Shown: positions 17,487 through 26,348, counted from the first letter of the stretch. The stretch: DNA of 64,000 nucleotides from Hymenobacter cavernae (GCF_014641455.1 NZ_BMHT01000002.1:456605-520604), one strand, 5' to 3'. Notes: a model not told the origin generated them from the sequence alone. Numbers and translations are program-made.

Positions 17487-18191
17487 CTAACGCGACAACA
17501 GCTTTTTGTACACCCTAGCCACGGTGGTTTGCCGGACTTTCATCACGTATAAACCAAAGACAATCAGGTGCGTTAGCTCCGTCTTCACCACGCCGTGCGC
17601 CAAGTACTTGCGGGCGGAAGTAAGCACGCGTTGCGGCATCACAACAAAAGCGGCTTTCGACTGCTTGATGCGCGTCACCATCTCCACGTCTTCCATCAGC
17701 AGCAACGATTCATTGAAGCCACCGAGCTGGTGGAACAGCGCTTTTTGGACGTACAAACTTTGATCACCAAACTGAAAATCACGGGCATTAAAGCGCGATG
17801 TCCAACCGCTAAGCTGCAAAATCCAGTGGTTGACGTCGAACTTCAGGCGGAAACAGCCGCTCAGATAACCGCGCTCATATTGGGCGCAGATAAGCTGATC
17901 GAAGGCAGGTGGTGGGAGCGTGTCGGCATGCAGGAAGTACAGCAGCTCGCCAGTGGCGTGGGCGGCGCCTAGGTTGAGTTGCGCCGCCCGCCCACGCTTG
18001 CTGGCTTGGAGTAGTTGCACTTGTTGCGCCAGGGCAACGGCGGTGGTAGCGTCCTCGCTGCCGCCATCGCAGATTAGTACCTCGTAGGCAATTTTGCCGC
18101 TGCTATGCGCTTCAATATGAGCTAGGGTTTTGGCCAGCACGCTGGCTTCGTTCAGCGTGGGTACGATGATGGATAATCTAGGTGTGCGCAT
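17487..18191 (-). CDS. TIGR04283-like family 2 glycosyltransferase
   Basis: 234 residues from the ATG at 18191 (a second ATG at 18209 overlaps the neighbour). A GT-A domain: LSIIVPTLNEASVLAKTLAH at the start, LICDGGSEDAT, then KRGRAAQLNLGAAHATGELLYFLHADT (the HAD metal site), and GGFNESLLLMEDVEM. These match the group named after arsenosugar loci, but no arsenic genes are nearby, so a lipid- or glycan-linked sugar transfer is equally possible. It follows the VanZ-like gene with one base between them. Confidence 0.85.
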   Translation of the reverse strand: MRTPRLSIIVPTLNEASVLAKTLAHIEAHSSGKIAYEVLICDGGSEDATTAVALAQQVQLLQASKRGRAAQLNLGAAHATGELLYFLHADTLPPPAFDQLICAQYERGYLSGCFRLKFDVNHWILQLSGWTSRFNARDFQFGDQSLYVQKALFHQLGGFNESLLLMEDVEMVTRIKQSKAAFVVMPQRVLTSARKYLAHGVVKTELTHLIVFGLYVMKVRQTTVARVYKKLLSR

Positions 18192-18192
18192 G

Positions 18193-18690
18193 CTATTTGA
18201 CCCAGACATCGGAGAGCAATACGATGGCTACGAAGAATACAAAGGTGAATTTGTAGCGCAAAGACACACGCGGCCGGGGAGCAACCGGTACCAGAATAGA
18301 GTTTTGGAAAGCCCCACCCAGACCTACAAACAGTAGCCACGCCAGCACATAAAAGAAGACATCCAGTGGGTCGAAGGTGCCGTCGGTGATGTGTAGCAGC
18401 TGCAGCACCTCAATGCCCAGCGCCATAACCAACGGCAGCAGCGTGAGTCGGCGCCGGGCCGGAATGAAGCTGAAGCTCAGGAAAGAGTACAGCCAAAGCG
18501 CGCCCGGCAGGTTATATACGATCCAGCGGCAGTAGTTGAGCCGCAAAACAGGCGGCTTGGCGGCCATAAACTGGAACAGTACTTTGTTAACAATCGTGTT
18601 TCGCGGCCGAAACAAGACGTAGATACCTAGGCTTACCAGCAAAGGCAACAGACAGTTGAGGAGGATGTGTTTAGTTTGTTTCATGGGCAT
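18193..18690 (-). CDS. VanZ-like family membrane protein
   Basis: 165 residues, four or more hydrophobic segments (HILLNCLLPLLVSLGIYVLF; YNLPGALWLYSFLSFSFIPA; LLPLVMALGIEVLQLL; DVFFYVLAWLLFVGLGGAF). The VanZ signature GIEVLQLLHITDGTFDPLDV is clear. Members are widespread small membrane proteins of uncertain activity and do not imply glycopeptide resistance. It overlaps the methyltransferase gene by 20 bases and abuts the glycosyltransferase, so all three are likely one operon. Confidence 0.87.
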   Translation of the reverse strand: MPMKQTKHILLNCLLPLLVSLGIYVLFRPRNTIVNKVLFQFMAAKPPVLRLNYCRWIVYNLPGALWLYSFLSFSFIPARRRLTLLPLVMALGIEVLQLLHITDGTFDPLDVFFYVLAWLLFVGLGGAFQNSILVPVAPRPRVSLRYKFTFVFFVAIVLLSDVWVK

Positions 18691-19297
18691 ACAGGGGTTT
18701 CTTGATCTGCACGATGCGCCAGTAGCCGTTTACCAGCGTGGTCACATCGGACATGGTTTCGGGGTCGAGAAGGGTTTGCAGCGGAAAGAAGCTTTTGAAG
18801 CCGAGTACTTTGCCCACGGGCGTGAGCAGTTTGTCTACCCACCGAAGCAGGCCACTTTCGGCGGTAAAATGATTCAGAATGTAGAGGCTGCCACCAGCCT
18901 GAAGCTGATTGTAGTAAGCACTCAGCACCAACTTAGGGTTCTCGATGACTGACAGCGAGTTGCAGAATACAATCTGCTCGAAAGCAGCCGGACCTAGGTT
19001 GTATTCCTCCGCGGCGGCATGCTTCAAGGCAATGCGCGTGTTGGGATAATCCTGTGCCCGCTTGCGCGCTACTTGCAGCATCGACCAGGAGCAGTCGATG
19101 CCCGTTACTTGCTTATAATGAGTGTAATACGGAATCGTGATACCCGTGCCAACACCAATTTCCAGCACGTTCTCCCCTGGCTGTTGGTTGATAACATCTA
19201 CCAGCTGACGCACCAGCGGCCGATAAAACCACTGCAAGGCGAAATCATAGATGAAGGAGAGAAGGTAGTAACGAGCATTATTCAGTTTGGTAGCCAT
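18671..19297 (-). CDS. Class I SAM-dependent methyltransferase (PmtA-like)
   Basis: 208 residues from the ATG at 19297; an upstream in-frame start at 19348 is less likely. The SAM-binding glycine motif VLEIGVGTG lies at 44-52 and the acidic loop VTGIDCSWSML follows. The N-terminal YYLLSFIYDFALQWFYRPL and the later LYILNHFTAESG resemble phospholipid N-methyltransferases and related membrane-lipid methylases. First gene of the methyltransferase-VanZ-glycosyltransferase unit. Substrate is inference. Confidence 0.83.
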   Translation of the reverse strand: MATKLNNARYYLLSFIYDFALQWFYRPLVRQLVDVINQQPGENVLEIGVGTGITIPYYTHYKQVTGIDCSWSMLQVARKRAQDYPNTRIALKHAAAEEYNLGPAAFEQIVFCNSLSVIENPKLVLSAYYNQLQAGGSLYILNHFTAESGLLRWVDKLLTPVGKVLGFKSFFPLQTLLDPETMSDVTTLVNGYWRIVQIKKPLYAHETN

Positions 19298-19509
19298 GCA
19301 AGCGGAAGTAAGCCGCAGCCGACTAGCACTAGTCAAACTCCGGCACAAATTATGATAGGAATAAGAAAAAATAGTACAAAAAGCGGGCCGATAGCTGAAC
19401 AGGTAGACAAGCTAGCTGCGCCACGACCTAGATTCTACATAAGAACGCCGCGCTTTCGTCGTTGTGAAAGCAGGGTTCTGCTCTTCACTAGTTTAATAGT
19501 CAGTGCCTA

Positions 19510-20532
19510 ATGAAAGCCTACTCTTCCGCGCCTGATTTCCAAGGTCCTGCTGTTGCTCCGCCACCTAAGCCGTTAGCGAAGCTGTTTTATAACGTCAAAG
19601 GACTAATCAGCATCATCCGCGGCGATGTTATTCATAATACCATCGGAGCTTTCCACGTGCTGCGGCTCTGGCATGTGCAGAAGATCAAAGCCGGACTCTT
19701 TACCAAAGAGCATCCGTGGGCGACGGGCATCAACCCCGGAACCCAGGAGCCGGTCTGGTTTCAGAATGTGGTGTTCCGTACGCCGGCTTTACCCGACCGG
19801 CAGTATGAAACGGACGAAATTATCTTGCAAAAGGTGGGCAACTTCCTGACGGACATGGTGAAGAAGTCGGCACAATTGCCGGAGATTCCGCACGGTCCGG
19901 AACGACGGATGCCACACGTCGTCAATTACTTGCACGGCTCGGTGCACTATAATGGCATGTGGTTGATATTCAATCATTTTGAGGAAGCCAAGCAGTACTT
20001 CTCCGACGTTCGATTTCGCAAGGAATTTAAGCGCTTAGTCCGGCGCGAGAAGCGGGAAGTCACGCTCGTTTTTCGAGAGCGGAAATATGACCCCGTGGAG
20101 TACGCCTACTTTTCGGGGTTTATCATGGCCAACTTTCCCTGGTTTGCCAACGTGAACGGACCCGGCAAGAAGGTGATGTGGGGCAACCCGGCGCCTTATC
20201 CGGCCATGAACATCATCAACGGCAGCTGGGTACGTGACGTGGACACGCTGCGAAAAGGCAGCCAAAACTTCCTCAAGGCCCCCGTAAACGCCGATGAGTA
20301 CTTCACGCAATCATACGGAGCGTCGATTCAGGACTCTTATTTCGCGGAGCGGCTTGTTGCCTTCGTCGAGAATGAGTGGGTGCGCCGGCGAGGCTTCAAC
20401 GCTGGTCTGTTTTTTATTAATCGGAAAAAGATCGACCAGCGGATTTACGAGAAATACGCGGCGGATAAATCGGTGCTGGCTGCTAAGCAGACGGTGGTGC
20501 CTAGCCCCTTCGATAAAGAGAAGCATTTATAA
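19510..20532 (+). CDS. Unrecognised 340-residue protein
   Basis: I do not recognise a family. The protein is soluble-looking with no signal peptide, rich in aromatic and basic residues. Notable blocks: a Pro-rich start (PPPKPLAKLFYNVKGLISII), GDVIHNTIGAFHVLRLWHVQ, HPWATGINPGTQEPVWFQNV, a central HVVNYLHGSVHYNGMW, and near the end DSYFAERLVAFVENEWVRRR. Several conserved-looking His and Trp could be catalytic or metal-binding, but this is speculation. It is divergent from the methyltransferase gene and has no operon partner. Codon use looks like the neighbours. Confidence 0.75.
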   Translation: MKAYSSAPDFQGPAVAPPPKPLAKLFYNVKGLISIIRGDVIHNTIGAFHVLRLWHVQKIKAGLFTKEHPWATGINPGTQEPVWFQNVVFRTPALPDRQYETDEIILQKVGNFLTDMVKKSAQLPEIPHGPERRMPHVVNYLHGSVHYNGMWLIFNHFEEAKQYFSDVRFRKEFKRLVRREKREVTLVFRERKYDPVEYAYFSGFIMANFPWFANVNGPGKKVMWGNPAPYPAMNIINGSWVRDVDTLRKGSQNFLKAPVNADEYFTQSYGASIQDSYFAERLVAFVENEWVRRRGFNAGLFFINRKKIDQRIYEKYAADKSVLAAKQTVVPSPFDKEKHL

Positions 20533-20689
20533 ATGCTGACGTACCTAGGCTGCCTGCGCAGTTAGGGTGGGAAGGGCATAGGAAGTGACCAACGGCAGTA
20601 ATTTTTTAAGGAACAGAAAACGGACCTAGCTAAACCCAAACCCGCAAACCACAGTACACCTAGGTACCAACCCGCCAAACCCTACAGCT

Positions 20690-21202
20690 ATGGCTATCGA
20701 TCCGCACAACCGCCCTGTTCGCGTCATCAACGACGATACTACTGACGAAGAATTTAAAGCTGGCCACATCATCTCGGGCGGCGACCCACCCAAAAACGAA
20801 GCAGCCCGCGGTGGTTTCGGCAACCGCGATGGCAAGGAAGGCTACGGCTCCGACAGCAATGATGGTAACACGGCTACTACCGTCAACGAGGAAGCCGATA
20901 AGATGGGCCACCCAGCTGATAACATGCGCGCCAGCGAGGAAGGCCGCTCCGACCGGGCCAACCAAGACCTACCAGCCCCTGAAGATATGGACGACCGGCG
21001 TGTAGCCCGCGCCCCCGACGAAATCGAGAATGACCCCGACGAGGATAAAGACGAAATGTATAACCCCAACTCGCGGGTTGGCATGGGCCAGATGGAACAG
21101 CCCCAGCCTGACCCTTCCAAAGTGGGCGCCACTACCGCAACCAATGCTGAGTTGCTTGACCCGAATGCTCAGGAATCTGGTCTAGATATCGGCGAACGAT
21201 AA
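20690..21202 (+). CDS. Acidic, probably disordered hydrophilic protein
   Basis: 170 residues with almost no hydrophobic segments and very high Asp, Glu, Asn, Gly and Pro (e.g. NDDTTDEEFKAGHIISGGDP; EIENDPDEDKDEMYNPNSR). No signal peptide or known domain. Composition is that of hydrophilins and other intrinsically disordered stress proteins; a role in desiccation or osmotic stress is inference only. A second small disordered protein lies 156 bases downstream on the same strand. Confidence 0.65.
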   Translation: MAIDPHNRPVRVINDDTTDEEFKAGHIISGGDPPKNEAARGGFGNRDGKEGYGSDSNDGNTATTVNEEADKMGHPADNMRASEEGRSDRANQDLPAPEDMDDRRVARAPDEIENDPDEDKDEMYNPNSRVGMGQMEQPQPDPSKVGATTATNAELLDPNAQESGLDIGER

Positions 21203-21358
21203 GTTGCTTCGGCAACATTCCGCACTAAATTCAGAACCCACCCAAAAGTGGAAGCCGTAGAAGCTAGCAAGCTCATGATGAGCTAGTCAGCATAGTTATC
21301 GGCTTTCAGGTTAGTACTAGTTGAATGCAGTTGTTTCACCCTTTTATCAGTTGAAGCC

Positions 21359-21595
21359 ATGCCTTACAAGAGTAATAACACCAACCACCAGTCCAAAGAA
21401 AATCACGGCTCGCCGACGCGTTCAGAGCAATCTAAAGCAGGTGGCGATAAGCCACTGGGCCAAACCGGAGAAGAAGAGGAACGCCTGACCAACGAGTACA
21501 CCGAGGATGGCTTAGATGCTATTCCTTCGGATCTGTTGCGTCATCCTAACCGCAACCTCGACAAGCCTGACCTGGGTAAGCCCTCATACGGTTGA
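21359..21595 (+). CDS. Small hydrophilic disordered protein
   Basis: 78 residues rich in Asn, Ser, Lys, Glu and Gly with no predicted fold: NTNHQSKENHGSPTRSEQSK at the start and LLRHPNRNLDKPDLGKPSYG at the end. The only more ordered stretch is EEEERLTNEYTEDGLDAIPS. It is followed by a strong terminator. It shares composition, not sequence, with the preceding gene. Confidence 0.65.
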   Translation: MPYKSNNTNHQSKENHGSPTRSEQSKAGGDKPLGQTGEEEERLTNEYTEDGLDAIPSDLLRHPNRNLDKPDLGKPSYG

Positions 21596-21610
21596 TCCAT
21601 GGTCCTGAAT

Positions 21611-21656
21611 TTCAACAAAAAAGCACCGGCTGTCAGTCGGTGCTTTTTTGTTGAAA
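21611..21656 (+). terminator. Rho-independent terminator
   Basis: TTCAACAAAAAAGCACCG pairs with CGGTGCTTTTTTGTTGAA around a short loop; T-rich and A-rich flanks make it bidirectional. It begins 15 bases after the stop codon at 21595. Confidence 0.85.
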
Positions 21657-21727
21657 CTAACCTAGGTACAGCGCAACCGAATAGGATGCATGCAGTATAA
21701 ATCACACCACCCTCAACCCTTTGCCCG

Positions 21728-22426
21728 ATGGCGCGCTACGTCACGACTGATCCACACGGCTGCTTGCTCACGTTCCGCCATTTAATCGAAAATGTGCTGG
21801 AGTTGCGCCCCGAGGATGAGCTCTATGTATTAGGTGATTATGTGAACAAAGGCCCCGATAGCCGCGGTCTGCTCGACTACCTGATGCAGCTGCCCGAGCG
21901 TGGCTATAAGGTGCAGTGCCTGCGCGGCAACCACGACCAGGAGCTGCTCGACGCGGCCCAAGGCCGCAAGCACCTCACCTGGGCGTCGCCGGCCGATCAG
22001 CAGCTGACGTTGGAGAGCTTTGGTGTGAGTTCGCCAGCCGAGATTCCGGCGCCGTATCTGGCGTGGCTCGATGCGCTGCCATACCAGCTCGATCTGCCCG
22101 ATTTTGTACTGGTTCATGCGGGCTTCAACTTTCGGCTGCCGCCCGAGCGGATGCGCATCGATCTGCATACCATGCTCAACATCAAGGAATTCACGTTTGA
22201 TGCTTCGCGCTTGCAAGGCCGGCGCCTGCTCCACGGCCACGTCCCGACGCCCACGGCCGAAGTGCAGCGCCTGGTGCGGATGGAAGCCGGCTCCATTAGC
22301 CTTGATACCGGCTGCGTGTATCGCCACAACCCGGAGCTGAGTCACCTCGCCGCGCTGGAGCTGGATTCCTTCGACCTGACTCTGCAGCCGAACATAGAGG
22401 CGCCTTACGCTATTGCAAGGCGTTAA
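21728..22426 (+). CDS. PPP-family metallophosphatase (PrpA/ApaH-like)
   Basis: 232 residues with the serine/threonine phosphatase boxes in order: TDPHG (usually GDxHG) at the start, GDYVNKGPDSRG, LRGNHDQELL and a late LVHAGFN, then LLHGHVPTP. The first box has Thr in place of the usual Gly and the second has Asn-Lys in place of Asp-Arg, both conservative. It should cleave phosphoester bonds, either on proteins or on dinucleoside polyphosphates. It stands alone, converging on the TPR membrane gene. Confidence 0.9.
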   Translation: MARYVTTDPHGCLLTFRHLIENVLELRPEDELYVLGDYVNKGPDSRGLLDYLMQLPERGYKVQCLRGNHDQELLDAAQGRKHLTWASPADQQLTLESFGVSSPAEIPAPYLAWLDALPYQLDLPDFVLVHAGFNFRLPPERMRIDLHTMLNIKEFTFDASRLQGRRLLHGHVPTPTAEVQRLVRMEAGSISLDTGCVYRHNPELSHLAALELDSFDLTLQPNIEAPYAIARR

Positions 22427-22445
22427 AAAAGCAGAAAAATCTAGC

Positions 22446-23237
22446 TTACTTATTTTGCAGAATACCCGCCTGCAACACTCGCCGTGCGGCCTGCTGGTAT
22501 GGATTGTCGGCATCGGCGGCTACTTGCGCCATCACCGTACCCGCTTCGGAAAGCTGATTGGCCTGCCAGTGCGCCATACCTAGGTGGTAGAGTGCTTTGC
22601 GGGCCAGCGGCACATCGGGTTGCTGACTGACGCGCCGCAAGAACGTACGGGCACCGGCCGCGTCGCCGTCACGCAGCAGGAAGATGCCCGTGTAGTACAG
22701 CAGCGTATCCTGACCTAGGTTGTTGGACGGAATGCGCCGCAAAGAGCGCAGCGCCGCCGCGTAGTGCCCTTCCCGGTACTGATTCATCGACTCGGTGAGC
22801 AGGGGCCGCCGGTCGGCGCGGGTTTCGGTGGGCGAGAGGCCGGGGTCGGGCTGGTAGTACTGCTCCCAGGTGGTAGCCGAAATTGGCGAGGGTCGCCGCG
22901 TGAAGATCCAAAGAGCCATAGCCAGCACCAGCACGCCCACCACAATAGCCACCCACCGGTTCTGGGTGTGGCGCTGCTGGTGCTGCATCCGAACAATGGC
23001 ATCCTGGCGCTGGTTGAGCCGGCGGTCGAGCGAAATCAGGCGCAGGCGCAATGTTTCGTGGCCAGCCACCCACCGCAGGTCGGCCGTGAGCTGCTCGTAG
23101 GCAGCGTGGGCATGGCGAAGGGCATCGTCTTCCAGCAAGCGCTCCTCAAACTGCTCCTGCTCATCCGGCGCCATCTGGCCATCGGCAAAGCGCTCCAGCA
23201 CTTCTAGGTAAGGGCGAAGGTCAACGGGCGAACTCAT
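22446..23237 (-). CDS. Membrane TPR protein, probable partner of the upstream sigma factor
   Basis: 263 residues. The N-terminal 70 residues (YLEVLERFADGQMAPDEQEQ, FEERLLEDDALRHAHAAYEQ) resemble the cytoplasmic part of anti-sigma factors. A single transmembrane helix (WVAIVVGVLVLAMALWIF) lies near residues 94-111. The extracytoplasmic part carries TPR-like helices (ESMNQYREGHYAAALRSLRR; ALYHLGMAHWQANQLSEAGT). The sigma-factor gene lies 97 bases upstream on the same strand, the usual order for a sigma/anti-sigma pair. The function as a regulator is inferred from architecture and position. Confidence 0.78.
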   Translation of the reverse strand: MSSPVDLRPYLEVLERFADGQMAPDEQEQFEERLLEDDALRHAHAAYEQLTADLRWVAGHETLRLRLISLDRRLNQRQDAIVRMQHQQRHTQNRWVAIVVGVLVLAMALWIFTRRPSPISATTWEQYYQPDPGLSPTETRADRRPLLTESMNQYREGHYAAALRSLRRIPSNNLGQDTLLYYTGIFLLRDGDAAGARTFLRRVSQQPDVPLARKALYHLGMAHWQANQLSEAGTVMAQVAADADNPYQQAARRVLQAGILQNK

Positions 23238-23334
23238 GCGTGGGAGGGCAGTAAAGCGGAAGATAAGCGCACGAATGGAGTAGAGGTTTCAATCATACAA
23301 GCAAGAAGCGCCAACTGGGTGCGGTAATACAGGT

Positions 23335-23865
23335 TTATAAATCAATGGCTTCTTCGTCGGGCGCCGTCAGGCCAGGTCCACGGCTGACCAGTTCGTAAAG
23401 CGTGCGCACGCACCCGGATTTTTGCAGCCGCGCAACGGTGGCATTCGCGAAGCCCATCTTGCCCGCTACTTTCTCGAAGTTGTAGCCGCGGAAATAAAAA
23501 TACATCAGGATCTTCTGGCAATCGGAACCTAGGTGCCCAAATAATTCGAGCAGCCGTTGGCGGCGGCTGGCTTCCACCACCGGCAGCCCGGCCGTATTTT
23601 TCTCGGCGGCAATCCGCTCATACGCCATGCTGTAAAGATGAGCGCGCAAATCGTCGGGGAGCTTGGTGAGGCGGCCATCGGCTACCTGATCGTAGAATTC
23701 CAGCAGCACGGCCCGAAGCAGCTCGTGAGCCTGAGCCGGCTCCACCTGGTGGTTCAGCCCGGCCCAGTGCGTAAAATGCTCGCGCTGCTGTTGATAAAAA
23801 TTGATAATAAACGTCTGATTACCAACGCGTAATCTAGTTAAAACTTCGGCAAGAGGCTGCGCCAT
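23335..23865 (-). CDS. RNA polymerase sigma factor, sigma-70 (ECF-like) family
   Basis: 176 residues in the size range of ECF sigma factors. The C-terminal half reads like region 4: GSDCQKILMYFYFRGYNFEK followed by VAGKMGFANATVARLQKSGC, a helix-turn-helix. Region 2 is present but divergent (EVLTRLRVGNQTFIINFYQQ). Followed by a membrane TPR protein on the same strand. It is divergent from glyA; the gap contains an inverted repeat whose left arm begins eight bases from this ATG. Confidence 0.85.
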   Translation of the reverse strand: MAQPLAEVLTRLRVGNQTFIINFYQQQREHFTHWAGLNHQVEPAQAHELLRAVLLEFYDQVADGRLTKLPDDLRAHLYSMAYERIAAEKNTAGLPVVEASRRQRLLELFGHLGSDCQKILMYFYFRGYNFEKVAGKMGFANATVARLQKSGCVRTLYELVSRGPGLTAPDEEAIDL

Positions 23866-23872
23866 TTACAAT

Positions 23873-23994
23873 TATCAATTAACATTTGCCATTTACCAGC
23901 ACTTGAGGCGCATCGCCACAGCTCGCAACTCCGATGCAAGTTAAATCTAGATAAGCGCTATTCAGCATTGTTAAATGGTAAATGTTAATTGATA
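23873..23994. repeat. Inverted repeat of AATTAACATTT words between sigma factor and glyA
   Basis: Left arm at 23873-23897 (TATCAATTAACATTTGCC...) pairs with the right arm at 23970-23994 with two mismatches. The arms are built from AT-rich words (CAATTAACATTT, CCATTTAC) that recur within each arm. The left arm abuts the sigma-factor start, the right arm abuts the glyA promoter. One of several locus-specific word repeats in the window. Confidence 0.75.
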
Positions 23995-24014
23995 GATGAT
24001 AAAGGACTTGCCCG

Positions 24015-24022
24015 TACCTTTG
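24015..24022 (+). promoter_or_regulatory. Bacteroidota promoter -7 box of glyA
   Basis: TACCTTTG fits the TAnnTTTG consensus of the primary sigma factor in this phylum. It lies only five bases before the glyA ATG at 24028, so the message would be short-leadered. A TTG at 23989-23991 could serve as the -33 element and falls in the right arm of the inverted repeat. Confidence 0.5.
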
Positions 24023-24027
24023 AGCTT

Positions 24028-25320
24028 ATGGAAACCCGCATCGCACCTCTCACGCAGGACACCGTCCTATTCGACCTCATCCGTCAGGAAAAAGAGCGTC
24101 AGACTCATGGTATTGAACTCATTGCCTCCGAGAATTACGTTTCGGAGCAGGTGATGCGGGCGCAGGGCTCCATCCTGACCAACAAGTACGCCGAAGGCTT
24201 GCCCGGCAAGCGCTACTACGGCGGCTGCGAAATTGTGGACCAAGTTGAGCAGCTCGCCATTGACCGCGCCAAGGAGCTGTTTGGAGTGGAGTGGGTGAAC
24301 GTGCAGCCGCACTCCGGCGCTCAGGCCAACGCCGCCGTGATGCTGGCCGTGCTCAACCCCGGTGACAAAATCCTGGGTTTCGACCTCTCGCATGGTGGTC
24401 ACCTGACCCACGGCTCGCCAGTCAACTTTTCGGGTAAGTTCTACAAACCTAGCTTTTATGGCGTAGAGCCCGAAACCGGCCTGATCGATTGGGAAAAAGT
24501 AAGGGAAACCGCTCGTCGTGAGCAGCCTAAGCTCATTATCTGCGGCGCCTCGGCCTATTCCCGCGACTGGAATTATAAGGTGCTGCGCGAAGCTGCCGAC
24601 GAAGTGGGCGCGCTGCTGCTCGCCGATATTTCGCATCCTTCTGGTCTCATTGCCAAGGGCCTGCTGAACTCGCCATTTGAGCACTGCCACATCGTGACGA
24701 CTACGACGCACAAAACGTTACGTGGTCCGCGGGGCGGCCTCATCATGCTCGGTAAGGACTTCGAGAATCCCTTTGGCCTGAAGACGCCCAAAGGCGAAAT
24801 CCGGATGATGTCGGCGGTGCTGGATGGTGCGGTTTTCCCCGGCACGCAGGGTGGCCCGCTAGAGCACGTAATTGGTGCCAAAGCCGTAGCCTTCGGCGAA
24901 GCGCTGAGCGATGCGTACGCCGACTACACCCAGCAGGTAATCCGAAATGCCCAGGCTTTGGCCAAAGGCTTCGTAGAGCGCGGCTACCAGATTATCTCCG
25001 GCGGTACCGACAACCACTTGATGCTAATTGATTTGCGTAGCAAAGGTCTCACGGGCAAGCTAGCCGAGAACACACTCATCAAGGCCGACATCACCATCAA
25101 CAAGAACATGGTGCCCTTCGACGATAAGTCGCCGTTCGTGACCTCCGGTATGCGTATCGGTTCGGCCGCCATAACGACTCGCGGCTTGGTCGAAGCCGAT
25201 ATGACACGTATTGTGGAGTTCATCGACGACGTGCTCATGCACCACGCCGACGAGGCACACCTAGCCCAGGTGCGCAAGCAGATAAACGAGTGGATGCAGC
25301 AATTCCCGCTCTTCGCCTAA
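24028..25320 (+). CDS. glyA: Serine hydroxymethyltransferase
   Basis: 430 residues from the ATG at 24028. With this start the PLP-binding lysine in [15 protein letters not shown] is Lys 229, the same number as in the well-studied E. coli enzyme, supporting the choice over the TTG at 23989. Other motifs: [22 protein letters not shown] and [11 protein letters not shown]. It converts serine and tetrahydrofolate to glycine and 5,10-methylene-tetrahydrofolate in the cytoplasm. A TAnnTTTG box sits just upstream. Confidence 0.98.
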   Translation: METRIAPLTQDTVLFDLIRQEKERQTHGIELIASENYVSEQVMRAQGSILTNKYAEGLPGKRYYGGCEIVDQVEQLAIDRAKELFGVEWVNVQPHSGAQANAAVMLAVLNPGDKILGFDLSHGGHLTHGSPVNFSGKFYKPSFYGVEPETGLIDWEKVRETARREQPKLIICGASAYSRDWNYKVLREAADEVGALLLADISHPSGLIAKGLLNSPFEHCHIVTTTTHKTLRGPRGGLIMLGKDFENPFGLKTPKGEIRMMSAVLDGAVFPGTQGGPLEHVIGAKAVAFGEALSDAYADYTQQVIRNAQALAKGFVERGYQIISGGTDNHLMLIDLRSKGLTGKLAENTLIKADITINKNMVPFDDKSPFVTSGMRIGSAAITTRGLVEADMTRIVEFIDDVLMHHADEAHLAQVRKQINEWMQQFPLFA

Positions 25321-25457
25321 AGAAGTGACTGAGTGGCTGAGTGGCTGAGTGACTGAGTGCGTGTAAATTCGAGGGGCGAAATCCTGCCGTCTTTCATTTA
25401 CGTTTGTTCTTAGTGCTTTCCCCGCCACTCAGTCACTCAGTCACTCAATCACTCTTT
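25321..25457. repeat. Inverted repeat built of GTGACTGA / GTGGCTGA octamers
   Basis: The left arm (25321-25359) has four to five tandem copies of an octamer alternating GTGACTGA and GTGGCTGA; the right arm (about 25425-25457) carries the complement with one copy fewer and GTGATTGA at its end. The arms flank about 65 bases of unrelated sequence and fill the gap from the glyA stop to the tatC start. Unequal copy number suggests slippage after an inverted duplication. Confidence 0.85.
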
Positions 25458-25461
25458 TTCT

Positions 25462-26331
25462 GTGGATCAAACCCGCTTAGAAGCCGGACAAACCCTAGGT
25501 GAGTCCCACGAGATGTCCTTCATTGATCATTTGGAGGCATTGCGGTGGCATATCATCCGCTCGGCTATTTCCATTATTGCCTTTGCCACGGCTGCTTTCT
25601 TTGCCAAAGACTTCCTGTTTCACGACTTGATCCTAGGTCCTTCGCGACCTGATTTTTGGACGTATCGCATGTTTTGCAGATTTGGCCAATGGGTCGGCAA
25701 CGCGGAGTTGTGCATGGATAAGGTTGGGTTCGTGATTCAGAACCGCGAAATGAGCGGGCAGCTCACCATGCACATCAGCACGTCGTTTATGGTGGGCATT
25801 GTGCTGGCCTTTCCCTACACGTTCTGGGAGCTGTGGCGCTTCATCAAGCCAGGGCTTTACCCGCACGAGCGCGCCAACTCGCGCGGCGCCGTGTTCTTCG
25901 TGTCGGTGCTGTTTATCCTGGGTTTGCTGTTTGGCTACTACATCGCCGCGCCGCTGAGTATCAACTTCCTGGCTTCGTATACGGTCGATCCGACCATCGA
26001 AAACCAGATCGACTTGCAGAGCTACCTGAGCACACTCACCACCATGTCGATTTCGTGCGCCTTCGTGTTTGAGCTGCCTATGATTGTGTTTTTCCTGGCT
26101 AAAGCCGGGATTGTGTCGGCCGAAATCATGCGCATGTACCGCAAGCATGCTATTGTAGTCATTCTGATCATCGCGGCCATCATCACGCCGCCCGATATTT
26201 CCTCGCAGCTCATCGTCACCATCCCGATTCTATTGCTTTATGAGCTGAGTATCAACATTGCCCGCGTGGTGCGCCGCAACGCCACGCAACGCCTCAACGC
26301 CGAGTTAGCCGCTAATAACGGAGTCAGCTAA
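25462..26331 (+). CDS. tatC: Sec-independent protein translocase TatC
   Basis: 289 residues from a GTG at 25462; an ATG at 25513 would start at the family's conserved MSFIDHLEALRWH and cannot be excluded. Six hydrophobic segments are visible, e.g. IIRSAISIIAFATAAFFAKD, FMVGIVLAFPYTFWELWRFI and VVILIIAAIITPPDISSQLI. The FxxHLEALR and ELWRFIKPGLYPHER motifs are typical. TatC recognises twin-arginine signals and forms the core of the Tat translocon in the inner membrane. No tatA/B in the window. Confidence 0.95.
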   Translation: MDQTRLEAGQTLGESHEMSFIDHLEALRWHIIRSAISIIAFATAAFFAKDFLFHDLILGPSRPDFWTYRMFCRFGQWVGNAELCMDKVGFVIQNREMSGQLTMHISTSFMVGIVLAFPYTFWELWRFIKPGLYPHERANSRGAVFFVSVLFILGLLFGYYIAAPLSINFLASYTVDPTIENQIDLQSYLSTLTTMSISCAFVFELPMIVFFLAKAGIVSAEIMRMYRKHAIVVILIIAAIITPPDISSQLIVTIPILLLYELSINIARVVRRNATQRLNAELAANNGVS

Positions 26332-26348
26332 AAAAAAGCGCCTTCGTC

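Noticed and set aside
18193..18690. VanZ-like gene as glycopeptide resistance
   Set aside because: No other van genes; VanZ-like proteins are common in susceptible bacteria.
24067..24711. 214-codon minus-strand ORF opposite glyA
   Set aside because: glyA is certain here; the antisense frame has no recognisable motif.
25321..25457. Possible CRISPR array in the tandem octamer repeats
   Set aside because: Units are 8 bases, contiguous and without spacers, and the second block is the inverted complement; no cas genes nearby.
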